Shown here piece by piece: positions 6,502-13,806 of a stretch of DNA of 14,271 nucleotides. Each line of letters begins with the position of its first letter. Position 1 is the stretch's first letter. Both the position numbers and the translations under genes were made by a program. The notes below the pieces were generated by a model that saw only the letters and a program-made list of their open reading frames with translations, did no database searches and had not been told where the DNA came from. This DNA comes from Sphingomonas sanxanigenens (GTDB taxonomy: Bacteria > Pseudomonadota > Alphaproteobacteria > Sphingomonadales > Sphingomonadaceae). Where the stretch lies: the NCBI GenBank assembly GCA_003240855.1, contig QFNN01000078.1, positions 1-14,271 on the forward strand, written 5' to 3'.

Positions 6502-7811
6502 AGCCAGCCGGCGAACGCCTCACGCGCGCGATCGGTGTAGAGCAGCTTGCGGTCGGCTTTCTTGGTCTTTTTGCCCGTCAGTGGCGGGAACAGGCCGAAA
6601 TTGACGTTCATCGGCTGATAGCTTTCGATGTCCGCTCCGCCGGTGATGTGGCCGAGAAGCGCGCCCAGCGCGGTTTCGGGCGGCGGCGGGACAGGTGATG
6701 CGCCGGAGAGTTCCGCCGCGGCGAAGCGCCCGGCGAGCAGGCCGACCGCCGACGATTCCACATAGCCTTCGCAGCCGGTGATCTGGCCGGCGAAGCGGAC
6801 ATGCGGGCGCGCCTTGAGGCGAAGCGTCGCGTCGAGCAGCCGGGGCGAGTTGATGAAAGTGTTGCGGTGCAGCCCGCCCAGCCGCGCGAACTCGGCCTTT
6901 TCGAGGCCCGGGATCGTACGGAACAAGCGCACCTGCTCGGCATGTTTCAGCTTGGTCTGGAAGCCGACCATATTCCACAGCGTACCCAGCGCATTGTCCT
7001 GCCTGAGCTGGACGACGGCATGAGGCCAGCGGCCGGTGCGCGGATCATCGAGTCCCACGGGCTTCATCGGGCCGAAGCGCAGCGTGTCGAAACCACGTTC
7101 GGCCATCACCTCGATCGGCATGCAGCCCTCGAAATAGGGCGTGTCGCGCTCCCATTCCTTGAACTCGCCTTTTTCGCCGTCGATCAGCCCCTGATGGAAA
7201 GCGGCATATTGGTCGCGGTCCATCGGGCAATTGATGTAATCCTTGCCGTCCCCCTTGTCCCAGCGCGACTGGAACCAGGCGATCGACATGTCGATGCTGT
7301 CGCGGTGGACGATCGGAGCGATCGCATCGAAGAAAGCAAGCGAGTCCGCACCCGTGGCGACGCCGATCGAGGTGGCCAGCTTCTCCGCGGTCAACGGCCC
7401 GGTCGCGACGATGGTCGGGCCGCTTTCAGGCAGGCTGTCGACGCGCTCGCGGACCAGTTCGATATTAGGGTGGCTTTCGATCGCCTGCGTTACGGCCTGG
7501 GAGAAGCCGTCGCGATCGACGGCGAGCGCCGAACCCGCAGGCACGCGATGGGCATCGGCCTTGGCCATGATGAGCGAACCAAGCGCGCGCATCTCCGCAT
7601 GAAGCAGGCCGACGGCGTTGCGTTCGGCATCGTCGGAGCGGAAACTGTTCGAGCAGACCAGTTCCGCCAGTCCGTCCGTCTGGTGCGCCGGCGTCATGGA
7701 GCCGCTGCCGCGCATCTCGAACAGGCGGACGGGGATGCCCGCTTCGGCAAGCTGCCACGCGGCTTCGGAACCGGCGAGGCCGCCGCCGATGATTTGTACC
7801 TTGTCAGTCAT
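6498..7811 (-). CDS. trmFO: Methylenetetrahydrofolate-tRNA-(uracil-5-)-methyltransferase TrmFO
   Basis: A 437-aa flavoprotein that makes 5-methyluridine at position 54 in the T-loop of tRNA, using methylenetetrahydrofolate and FADH2 in place of SAM. The N-terminus has the FAD-binding glycine motif IIGGGLAGSE, followed by ELVCSNSFRSDD with Cys53 and YFEGCMPIEVMAERG with Cys230; these match the two functionally important cysteines of the family (C53 and C226 in Bacillus subtilis). The conserved GPMKPVGL, NMVGFQTKLK and PMNVNFGLFP blocks also fit. The start at 7811 (MTDKVQIIGG) matches the family length; an in-frame ATG at 7829 would add six residues and is not excluded, as neither has a strong ribosome binding site. 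The gene is divergent from the DUF488 gene, leaving 41 bases between starts, and its TAG shares bases with the convergent EF-hand stop. Confidence 0.95.
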   Translation of the reverse strand: MTDKVQIIGGGLAGSEAAWQLAEAGIPVRLFEMRGSGSMTPAHQTDGLAELVCSNSFRSDDAERNAVGLLHAEMRALGSLIMAKADAHRVPAGSALAVDRDGFSQAVTQAIESHPNIELVRERVDSLPESGPTIVATGPLTAEKLATSIGVATGADSLAFFDAIAPIVHRDSIDMSIAWFQSRWDKGDGKDYINCPMDRDQYAAFHQGLIDGEKGEFKEWERDTPYFEGCMPIEVMAERGFDTLRFGPMKPVGLDDPRTGRWPHAVVQLRQDNALGTLWNMVGFQTKLKHAEQVRLFRTIPGLEKAEFARLGGLHRNTFINSPRLLDATLRLKARPHVRFAGQITGCEGYVESSAVGLLAGRFAAAELSGASPVPPPPETALGALLGHITGGADIESYQPMNVNFGLFPPLTGKKTKKADRKLLYTDRAREAFAGWL

Positions 7812-7852
7812 GACACGCCCGATACTCATAGTCGCAAGGGGAGGCGAGGGCT

Positions 7853-8290
7853 TTGACCATCACAATCTGCACCATCGGCTACGAAGGCGCGACCGTGCCC
7901 GAGCTGGTGGCCGCGCTGCAGGATGCCGGCGTTGAATTGCTGATCGACGTGCGTGCGGTGACAAGCTCGCGGCGGCCCGGCTTTTCAAAGAACGCGCTTG
8001 CAGCCGAACTGGCGGCCGCCGGAATCGAATATCGTCATCTGAAGGCGCTCGGCACGCCCAAGGCAGGGCGAGACGCGGCGCGCAAAGGCGACAAGACGAC
8101 GCTGGAAAGCATCTATGCAGGGCAACTGGCGCTGCCCGAGGCGCAGGCGGAGGCAGCCGTGATGACCGGCCTGGCGGCCGTCAGGCGCGCGGCCCTGCTC
8201 TGCTATGAGCGCGATCCGGGCATGTGCCACCGCTCGATCCTGATCCGCGCGGTCATGCCCCATGCCGAGGTTGAGGATCTTTTCGCATGA
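7853..8290 (+). CDS. DUF488 domain protein
   Basis: A 145-aa cytoplasmic protein of the DUF488 family, whose biochemical role is not established. It begins with the family opening TICTIGYEG at about 3-11, followed by LLIDVRAVTSSRRPGFSK, HLKALGTPK and a C-terminal LLCYERDPGMCHRS, whose Cys-x-Glu and Cys-His-Arg pairs are the conserved putative active-site residues. Length is close to family members. No ATG is available upstream; TTG at 7853 is preceded by GGGGAGG and directly matches the family N-terminus, so it is taken as the start. It overlaps the next gene as ATGA, suggesting co-translation with the YhhN-family membrane protein. Some relatives sit in DNA- or stress-related contexts, but nothing here points that way. 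Confidence 0.85.
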   Translation: MTITICTIGYEGATVPELVAALQDAGVELLIDVRAVTSSRRPGFSKNALAAELAAAGIEYRHLKALGTPKAGRDAARKGDKTTLESIYAGQLALPEAQAEAAVMTGLAAVRRAALLCYERDPGMCHRSILIRAVMPHAEVEDLFA

Positions 8291-8934
8291 TGAATGGGAA
8301 GGGGCTTCTGCTCGCCCTGGCGGTCGTTGCCGGGCTGGCCTATCCGCTGAGCTGGGGGCATGAATTGGCCCCCGTCGCCGCAATCGCCTGCAAGGGGCTG
8401 GCGGTTTCGCTGCTGGCGCTGTGGTGCGCGGTGCAGGCGCGCAATTTCGACGGCTGGCTGCTGACGGGCATGTTCGCGCTCTATGCGATCGCCGATATGG
8501 CGCTGGTTGAAAGCATGACGCTGGGCGCGATCGTCTTTATGGCGGGACATGCGGCGGCGATCTGGCTCTATCTGCGCAATCGCCGGATCGGGCCAACGCC
8601 GAGCCAGAAGGCATTGGGGCTGCTCGTCATGCCCGCCACGGTGATGATCGCTTATGCCCTGCCTGCCGATCGCGGGCAGGCGCCAGGCGTCGCCTTATAT
8701 GCGCTTTTCGTCGCGGCGATGGCGGGCACAGCGTGGTTGAGCCGCTTTCCGCGCTATCGCACCGGGATTGGCGCGATGCTGTTCGTTGCGTCCGACCTGT
8801 TGATCTTCGCGCGCATGGGGCCGTTTTCGTCCAGCCATGTCGTGCATTTCGCGATCTGGTACGGCTATGTCGCGGGGCAGGTGCTGATCGCGATCGGCGG
8901 CGTGGAGGGGCTCAGGCGTCGCACGGACGCCTGA
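8287..8934 (+). CDS. YhhN/TMEM86-family membrane protein (putative lysoplasmalogenase)
   Basis: A 215-aa inner-membrane protein with about seven to eight hydrophobic segments spread over its whole length. YhhN/TMEM86 features are present: Lys36 in ACKGL, YAIADMALVE with Asp70, His88 in MAGHAA, GAMLFVASDLLIF with Asp170, and YGYVAGQVLIAIGG near the C-terminus. Human TMEM86B and bacterial relatives hydrolyse the vinyl-ether bond of lysoplasmalogens; aerobic alphaproteobacteria are not known for plasmalogens, so the natural substrate is uncertain and may be another lyso-lipid. The ATG at 8287 overlaps the DUF488 stop (ATGA). The stop codon lies in the 3' arm of a hairpin next to the convergent gyrA end. 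Confidence 0.82.
   Translation: MMNGKGLLLALAVVAGLAYPLSWGHELAPVAAIACKGLAVSLLALWCAVQARNFDGWLLTGMFALYAIADMALVESMTLGAIVFMAGHAAAIWLYLRNRRIGPTPSQKALGLLVMPATVMIAYALPADRGQAPGVALYALFVAAMAGTAWLSRFPRYRTGIGAMLFVASDLLIFARMGPFSSSHVVHFAIWYGYVAGQVLIAIGGVEGLRRRTDA
8912..8934. terminator. Hairpin at the convergent yhhN-family/gyrA junction
   Basis: TCAGGCGTC, loop GCACG, GACGCCTGA forms a perfect 9-bp stem with a 5-nt loop. Its 3' arm includes the stop codon of the YhhN-family gene, and its edge is 10 bases past the gyrA stop. It could serve both genes. No T-run follows, so termination is inferred. Confidence 0.5.
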
Positions 8935-8944
8935 ACCTCGCCTC

Positions 8945-11623
8945 TCATTCCTCCGCGTCGCCGTCCGCGTCGTCGTCGTCGCTTTCGTCGATACGCGCGG
9001 CGGAGACGACATGCTCGTTCTCCGCCACGTCGAACAGGCGGACGCCCGCGCTGTTGCGGCCGATGACGCGCGTGTCGGCGATCTTCATGCGGATAAGCTT
9101 CGCCTGATCGGTGACGAGCATGAGCTGCTCGCCATCATGCGCGGGGAAGCTGGCGACGACCGGGCCGTTGCGCTCCAGATTGTCGATATTGGTGATGCCC
9201 TGACCGCCGCGATTGGTGAGGCGATATTCATAGGCCGAGCTGCGCTTGCCATAGCCGTTGGCGCAGACGGTGAGGATGAACTCCTCGGCGGCGGCGAATT
9301 CGGCCATGCGCTCCGCGCTGAGAGTCGTTTCGCGCTCGCCTTCCTTCCAGGGCGCGGCGCGCAGATAGGCCTCGCGTTCCTCGGTCGAGGCGTCGAAGCC
9401 CTTGAGGATCGAAAGCGAGATGACTTCGTCGCCGTCGCGCAGCGTTATGCCGCGAACGCCCGTCGACGTGCGGCTCTGGAACTCGCGCACCGCAGTCGCC
9501 TCGAAACGGATCGCCTTGCCTTGCCGCGTGGCGAGCAGGACGTCATCCTCCTCGGTGAGCAGCGCGACGCCGATCAGGCGGTCGGTCGCGTCCTCCTCGA
9601 AACGCATCGCGAACTTGCCGTTCGACGGAATGTTGGCGAAGGCATCCATGCTGTTGCGGCGGATATTGCCGTGCGCCGTCGCGAACAGAACGTGGAGGCG
9701 GCTCCATTCGGCCTCGTCCTCGGGCAACGGCAGCACGGTGGAGATCGTCTCGCCTTCGGCCAGCGGCAGCAGATTGACCATCGGCCGCCCGCGCGTCGCC
9801 GGACCGCCCTCGGGAAGGCGCCAGACCTTGAGGCGATAGACCTTGCCATGGGTCGAGAAGAACAGCACCGGATTGTGCGTCGAGGTGACGAACAGCTCGG
9901 TGACGGCGTCCTCATCTTTGGTCGCCATGCCGGCGCGGCCCTTCCCGCCACGACGCTGCGCGCGGAACGTATCGAGCGGGGTGCGCTTTATATAGCCGCC
10001 GAGGGTGACGGTGACGACCATCTCCTCGCGCTCGATCAGATCCTCGTCATCGATGCCGTCGGCGGCCGGGGCGATCTCGGTGAGGCGCGGTTTGGCGAAC
10101 TCGTCGCGGATCGCGATCAGCTCCTCGCGCATCACTTCGTAGAGGCGGGCGCGGTTGGCGAGAATCTCGAGCAGCTCGCCGATGCTTTCGGCCAGTTGCT
10201 TGAGCTCGTCGCCGATCTCGTCACGACCGAGCGCGGTCAGGCGGTGGAGGCGCAGATCGAGGATCGCGCGCACCTGCGCGTCCGACAGGCGATAGCTGTC
10301 GCCCTCAATCTCCTGCTCGACGGCTTCGACGAGGCGGATATAGGGTGCGATCTCGGCGATCGGCCATTCGCGCGCCAGCAATGCGGCGCGGGCCTCGGCC
10401 GGGCTTGCCGATCCGCGGATGATGCGGACCACCTCGTCAAGATTGGTGACGGCGATGACGAGGCCGAGCAACAGGTGCGCACGCTCGCGCGCCTTGGCGA
10501 GCTCGAACTTGGCGCGCCGGGTGATCACTTCCTCGCGGAAGCGGATGAACGCCTCGATGATGTCGCGCAGGTTGAGCGTTTCGGGCCGGCCGCCGCGAAT
10601 GGCGAGCATGTTGGCCGGGAAGTTGGACTGGGCGGGCGTGTGACGCCAGAGCTGGTTCAGCACCACCTCGGGCGTCGCATCGCGACGCAGGTCGATGACG
10701 ATGCGCACGCCCTCGCGGTTCGATTCGTCGCGAATGTCGCTGACGCCTTCGATGCGCTTTTCTTTGGCCGCCTCGGCGATCGATTCGACCAGCCGGTTCT
10801 TGCCGACCTGATAGGGAATCTCGGTGAGGACGATCGAACGGCGATCGCCGCGCCCTTCCTCGACCTTGTGCCGGCTGCGCAGGATGATCGATCCGCGCCC
10901 GTTCATATAGGCGGCGCGCGTGCCGGCCTGACCCAGAATCAGCCCCCCGGTCGGGAAGTCGGGGCCGGGGATATGCTCCATCAGGCCTTCGACGCTGATC
11001 GCCGGATCGTCCATATAGGCAAGGCAGGCCGAGATGACTTCGCCCAGATTATGCGGGGGGACGTTGGTGGCCATGCCGACCGCGATGCCGCCGGCGCCGT
11101 TGACGAGCAGGTTGGGGAAGCGCGCGGGCAGCACCTGCGGTTCGTCGCGCGAGCCGTCATAGTTGGGCTGGAAGTCGACCGTGTCTTTGTCGAGATCGTC
11201 GAGCAGCGCCAGTGCGACCTTGGCCAGGCGGGCCTCGGTGTAACGCATCGAGGCGGGCGGATCGGGGTCCATCGAACCGAAATTGCCCTGGCCGTCGATC
11301 AGCGGCACGCGCATCGACCAGTCCTGCGCAAGGCGCGCAAGCGCGTCGTAGATCGCGGCGTCGCCATGCGGGTGATAGTTGCCCATCACGTCGCCGACGA
11401 TCTTCGCCGACTTGCGATAGGGGCGGCCGGGGACGAAGCCGCCTTCCTGGCTGGCGTAGAGGATGCGCCGGTGAACGGGCTTCAGCCCGTCGCGCACGTC
11501 AGGCAGCGCGCGTGCGACGATGACCGACATGGCGTAGTCGAGATAGCTCGACTTCATCTCGTCGACGATGCTGACGGGGGAAATGTCTGAAGGGTCGGCG
11601 AGCAGGGTCGCGTCGTCGGTCAA
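8945..11623 (-). CDS. gyrA: DNA gyrase subunit A
   Basis: An 892-aa type II topoisomerase subunit that cuts and rejoins DNA; with GyrB it introduces negative supercoils. The N-terminal breakage-reunion domain contains YLDYAMSVIVARALPDVRDGLKPVHRR at 28-53, the quinolone region YHPHGDAAIYDALARL at 83-98 and the catalytic Tyr128 in MRYTEARL. The GyrA box QRRGGKG at 556-562 marks a true GyrA rather than ParC and begins the beta-pinwheel C-terminal domain. The protein ends in an Asp/Glu-rich tail. Ala89 occupies the place of E. coli Ser83, and Asp93 that of Asp87. The start codon is TTG: there is no in-frame ATG upstream before a stop at 11645-11647, and the N-terminus fits the family only from here. 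No clear Shine-Dalgarno precedes it. The length fits the family (E. coli 875 aa). Confidence 0.97.
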   Translation of the reverse strand: MTDDATLLADPSDISPVSIVDEMKSSYLDYAMSVIVARALPDVRDGLKPVHRRILYASQEGGFVPGRPYRKSAKIVGDVMGNYHPHGDAAIYDALARLAQDWSMRVPLIDGQGNFGSMDPDPPASMRYTEARLAKVALALLDDLDKDTVDFQPNYDGSRDEPQVLPARFPNLLVNGAGGIAVGMATNVPPHNLGEVISACLAYMDDPAISVEGLMEHIPGPDFPTGGLILGQAGTRAAYMNGRGSIILRSRHKVEEGRGDRRSIVLTEIPYQVGKNRLVESIAEAAKEKRIEGVSDIRDESNREGVRIVIDLRRDATPEVVLNQLWRHTPAQSNFPANMLAIRGGRPETLNLRDIIEAFIRFREEVITRRAKFELAKARERAHLLLGLVIAVTNLDEVVRIIRGSASPAEARAALLAREWPIAEIAPYIRLVEAVEQEIEGDSYRLSDAQVRAILDLRLHRLTALGRDEIGDELKQLAESIGELLEILANRARLYEVMREELIAIRDEFAKPRLTEIAPAADGIDDEDLIEREEMVVTVTLGGYIKRTPLDTFRAQRRGGKGRAGMATKDEDAVTELFVTSTHNPVLFFSTHGKVYRLKVWRLPEGGPATRGRPMVNLLPLAEGETISTVLPLPEDEAEWSRLHVLFATAHGNIRRNSMDAFANIPSNGKFAMRFEEDATDRLIGVALLTEEDDVLLATRQGKAIRFEATAVREFQSRTSTGVRGITLRDGDEVISLSILKGFDASTEEREAYLRAAPWKEGERETTLSAERMAEFAAAEEFILTVCANGYGKRSSAYEYRLTNRGGQGITNIDNLERNGPVVASFPAHDGEQLMLVTDQAKLIRMKIADTRVIGRNSAGVRLFDVAENEHVVSAARIDESDDDDADGDAEE

Positions 11624-11842
11624 CGGGAAGGCTTTCGGTGTGTGTTACGGAAGGATGTCAGTCCTAGCCGATCGATCCGGCGAAGGCCACCCCTGCGGCC
11701 CTGAAACAAGCCCCGGATACGCCCGATCCGCGCAGTTGTGCGACGAGGGAACAGCCGGGCGACTTGTGCGCTTCGCATGCTGGGCTTAGGACGGCGCGCG
11801 AAGGCCGCGCAGTCCGGCTGCAGGATCGCTTTAGGAGGCATC
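11624..11842. promoter_or_regulatory. Divergent intergenic region between gyrA and exported TPR-like protein
   Basis: This 219-base gap holds the 5' ends of two divergent genes, so both promoters should lie here or just inside the genes. For the plus-strand gene, TTGTGC at 11764-11769 and TAGGAC at 11787-11792 are 17 bases apart, a weak sigma-70-like pair. No convincing box was found for gyrA. No coding potential is supported in the gap. Confidence 0.4.
11833..11838 (+). promoter_or_regulatory. Strong Shine-Dalgarno for the exported TPR-like gene
   Basis: AGGAGG sits four bases before the ATG at 11843. It decides this start over an in-frame ATG at 11738, which lies before the signal peptide and lacks such a site. 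Confidence 0.8.
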
Positions 11843-13099
11843 ATGAAGAAGATTTCCACCTTCGCGCTGGCGTTTGCGACGACCGCGCTTCTCGCCGGGC
11901 CGATCGCCGCCCCGGCTTTCGCCGCGAAGAAGGACAAGGCCGCAGCAGCCGCGTCCGATTTCAAGCCGGAGTTGAGCAAGGAGTTCCGCGTGCCGATGGG
12001 CGCCGCGCAGCAGGCGATGACGGCGAAGGATACGGCGACCGCGCTCGCCAAGCTGAGCGAAGCGGAGGCGCTGGCGAAGCTGCCCGACGAGAAATTCTAT
12101 GTCGGCCAGATGGAGCTGCAGATTTCGCAGGCCAATGGCGACAAGGCGCTGCAGATGAAGGGCATCAACGACGTCCTTAACAGCGGCTCGACCGCAGCCG
12201 TCCAGGATCGTCCGCGTTATCTGTTTTACGCGGGCAGCGGCGCTTATGACGCCAAGGATTACCAGGCCGCGATCAAGCAGCTCTCGGAGTCGGAGAGCCT
12301 TGGCTACACCAACCCGAACCTGCTGCCTCTGCTGGCCGAATCGAACTTCAAGCTGAACCAGGTGCCGGCTGGCCTCGCGGTGCTTGAGCGCGCCATCAAG
12401 GCGCAGCAGGCCGGGGGCCAGAAGGCGCCCGAGGATTGGTACAAGCGCGGCGCCTCCGTCGCCTATCAGGCGAAGCTGATGCCCGAAGTGGCGAAGTGGA
12501 CCCGTCTGCAGGTCGCCGCCTATCCGACCGCCGAGAACTGGCGCAGCGCGCTTGTCATCTACCGCGACACCGGCGCGCTCGACAATCAGGCGACGCTCGA
12601 CCTCTACCGTCTGATGCGCGCCAGCAAGGCGATCACCAGCGAGCGCGACTATTTTGAATATGCGAACCTCGCCAATGATCGCGGTCTGCCGGGCGAAGCC
12701 GTAAGCGTGATCGATGAAGGCGCCGCCGCCGGCAAGCTCAACAAGACCGCGCCGGGCATTGCCGACATCTACAAGATTGCCGCCCCGAAGGTCGCGGCCG
12801 ACAAGGCTTCGCTGCCCGCGTCGGAGAAGGCGGCAGCCTCGGCCAAGGATGGCAAGAGCGCGATGTCGACCGGCGATGCGCTGCTCGGCTACGGCGAATA
12901 TGCGCGTGCGGCCGAGATGTACAAGCTTGCCCTGTCGAAGGGGAATGTCGACGCGAATGTCGTCAACACCCGCCTTGGCATCGCACTCGCGCTTGGCGGC
13001 CAGAAGGATGCGGCCAAGGCCGCGCTCGGCGCGGTCACCGGCGCGCGCACCGACCTCGCCCAGTTCTGGGTGCAGTGGCTTGCCCAGCCGGCTGCCTGA
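11843..13099 (+). CDS. Exported alpha-helical TPR-like repeat protein
   Basis: A 418-aa protein with a clear Sec signal peptide: MKKIS, a hydrophobic core at about 6-22 and a cleavage region APAFA-AK at about 23-29. The mature part is Ala/Lys-rich and predicted all-helical. TPR-like units are visible from spacing and sequence, for example AMTAKDTATALAKLSEAEAL near 58-77, a GAYDAKDYQAAIKQLSESESLGY unit near 133-155, and GDALLGYGEYARAAEMYKLALSKG near 345-368. There is no membrane segment after the signal, so it is likely periplasmic and soluble. TPR proteins act as scaffolds; the binding partner is unknown. The start is fixed by AGGAGG and the signal peptide. It is divergent from gyrA and followed by a hairpin, so it is probably transcribed alone. 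The strong ribosome binding site suggests efficient translation. Confidence 0.85.
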   Translation: MKKISTFALAFATTALLAGPIAAPAFAAKKDKAAAAASDFKPELSKEFRVPMGAAQQAMTAKDTATALAKLSEAEALAKLPDEKFYVGQMELQISQANGDKALQMKGINDVLNSGSTAAVQDRPRYLFYAGSGAYDAKDYQAAIKQLSESESLGYTNPNLLPLLAESNFKLNQVPAGLAVLERAIKAQQAGGQKAPEDWYKRGASVAYQAKLMPEVAKWTRLQVAAYPTAENWRSALVIYRDTGALDNQATLDLYRLMRASKAITSERDYFEYANLANDRGLPGEAVSVIDEGAAAGKLNKTAPGIADIYKIAAPKVAADKASLPASEKAAASAKDGKSAMSTGDALLGYGEYARAAEMYKLALSKGNVDANVVNTRLGIALALGGQKDAAKAALGAVTGARTDLAQFWVQWLAQPAA

Positions 13100-13110
13100 T
13101 CGGATTGGAG

Positions 13111-13133
13111 TCCCGGGGCCTTGCGCCCCGGGA
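13111..13133. terminator. Hairpin between convergent TPR-like gene and Lrp/AsnC gene
   Basis: TCCCGGGGC, loop CTTGC, GCCCCGGGA forms a perfect 9-bp stem with a 5-nt loop, 11 bases past the TPR-like gene's stop and 14 bases from the Lrp-family stop. TTG follows on the plus strand but there is no real T-run. It is probably a bidirectional terminator. Confidence 0.6.
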
Positions 13134-13147
13134 TTGTCCGCCGGCCC

Positions 13148-13627
13148 TTACAGGCTGAGCGGGATTGGAACGCCCGGCTCGTCCTTCGACGTGCGGATCG
13201 TCAGCGACGTTTTGACGCTGGTTACGTTCGGCGCGGTGGTGAGCTGCGATGTCAGGAAGCTCTGGAACGCCTGAAGGTCGGCCGCGACGATCTTCAGGAT
13301 GAAGTCGATCTCGCCATTGAGCATATGGCATTCGCGCACTTCAGGCAGGCGCGCGACATGATCCTCGAACGCCTTCAGGTCTGATTCGGCCTGGCTGCGC
13401 AAGCTGACCAGCGCAAAGACGCTGATGCCATAGCCTAGCGGAATGGGGTCGAGCGCAGCATGGTAGCCCTTGATCACGCCGCTCTGCTCCAGCCCGCGGA
13501 CGCGGCGCAGGCAGGGCGGGGCGGTGAGGCCGACGCGCGCCGCCAGATCGACGTTGGTCATGCGGCCGTCGCTTTGCAGTGCGGCAAGAATCTGCAGATC
13601 AATCGCGTCGAGCTGGGTTTGTGCCAT
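13148..13627 (-). CDS. Lrp/AsnC-family transcriptional regulator
   Basis: A 159-aa regulator of the leucine-responsive/AsnC family. Residues about 6-64 form the winged helix-turn-helix (LDAIDLQILAALQSDGRMT, then VDLAARVGLTAPPCLRRVRGLEQSGVI). A short hinge leads to the RAM ligand-binding domain from about 68 to 150 (ISVFALVSLR, FEDHVARLPEVRECHMLNGEIDFILKIV). Members bind amino acids and usually act as octamers or dimers of dimers. The frame is open far upstream, but that part is low-quality Arg/Pro-rich sequence opposite the plus-strand gene, and the ATG at 13627 fits the family N-terminus. Upstream DNA is AT-rich with an inverted repeat, suggesting autoregulation. The ligand and targets are not evident; the divergent neighbour is a possible target. 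Confidence 0.92.
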   Translation of the reverse strand: MAQTQLDAIDLQILAALQSDGRMTNVDLAARVGLTAPPCLRRVRGLEQSGVIKGYHAALDPIPLGYGISVFALVSLRSQAESDLKAFEDHVARLPEVRECHMLNGEIDFILKIVAADLQAFQSFLTSQLTTAPNVTSVKTSLTIRTSKDEPGVPIPLSL

Positions 13628-13647
13628 AAGCTTATTCTTTTCCAAAA

Positions 13648-13661
13648 TGACCCTTCGGTCA
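13648..13661. promoter_or_regulatory. Inverted repeat TGACC-N4-GGTCA, possible operator of the Lrp-family gene
   Basis: TGACC, CTTC, GGTCA is a perfect 5-bp inverted repeat located 21-34 bases upstream of the regulator's start codon, just downstream of the candidate -10 element. This suits an autoregulatory operator, though as RNA it would also form a small tetraloop hairpin. Binding is inferred. Confidence 0.35.
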
Positions 13662-13662
13662 C

Positions 13663-13690
13663 AAAATAATAATCTTGCGACAGAAAGCAA
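13663..13690 (-). promoter_or_regulatory. Candidate promoter of the Lrp-family gene
   Basis: On the minus strand TTGCTT (13685-13690) and TATTTT (13663-13668) are separated by 16 bases, within a stretch much richer in A and T than the surroundings. Matches to the sigma-70 consensus are partial. It is placed about 40-60 bases upstream of the start. Confidence 0.35.
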
Positions 13691-13806
13691 TTGTCCCACA
13701 TTGCGACGTGCCAAAAACAACACTGTCGCGCGCTTCGGAACGGATTTATGGGACGGCCATTCGGCATTGGTCGCGTTCGAGGTCCTGAGTTCGATGGGAG
13801 GGGCAC

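Noticed and set aside
6801..7856. A 351-codon plus-strand frame across trmFO.
   Set aside because: Antisense shadow of trmFO with Arg/His/Asp-rich, domain-free translation.
9011..11590. An 859-codon open frame on the plus strand, antisense to gyrA.
   Set aside because: It is the mirror of a strongly biased high-GC gene; the translation is rich in Arg, Asp, Ala and Gly with no recognisable domain, whereas gyrA on the other strand is unmistakable.
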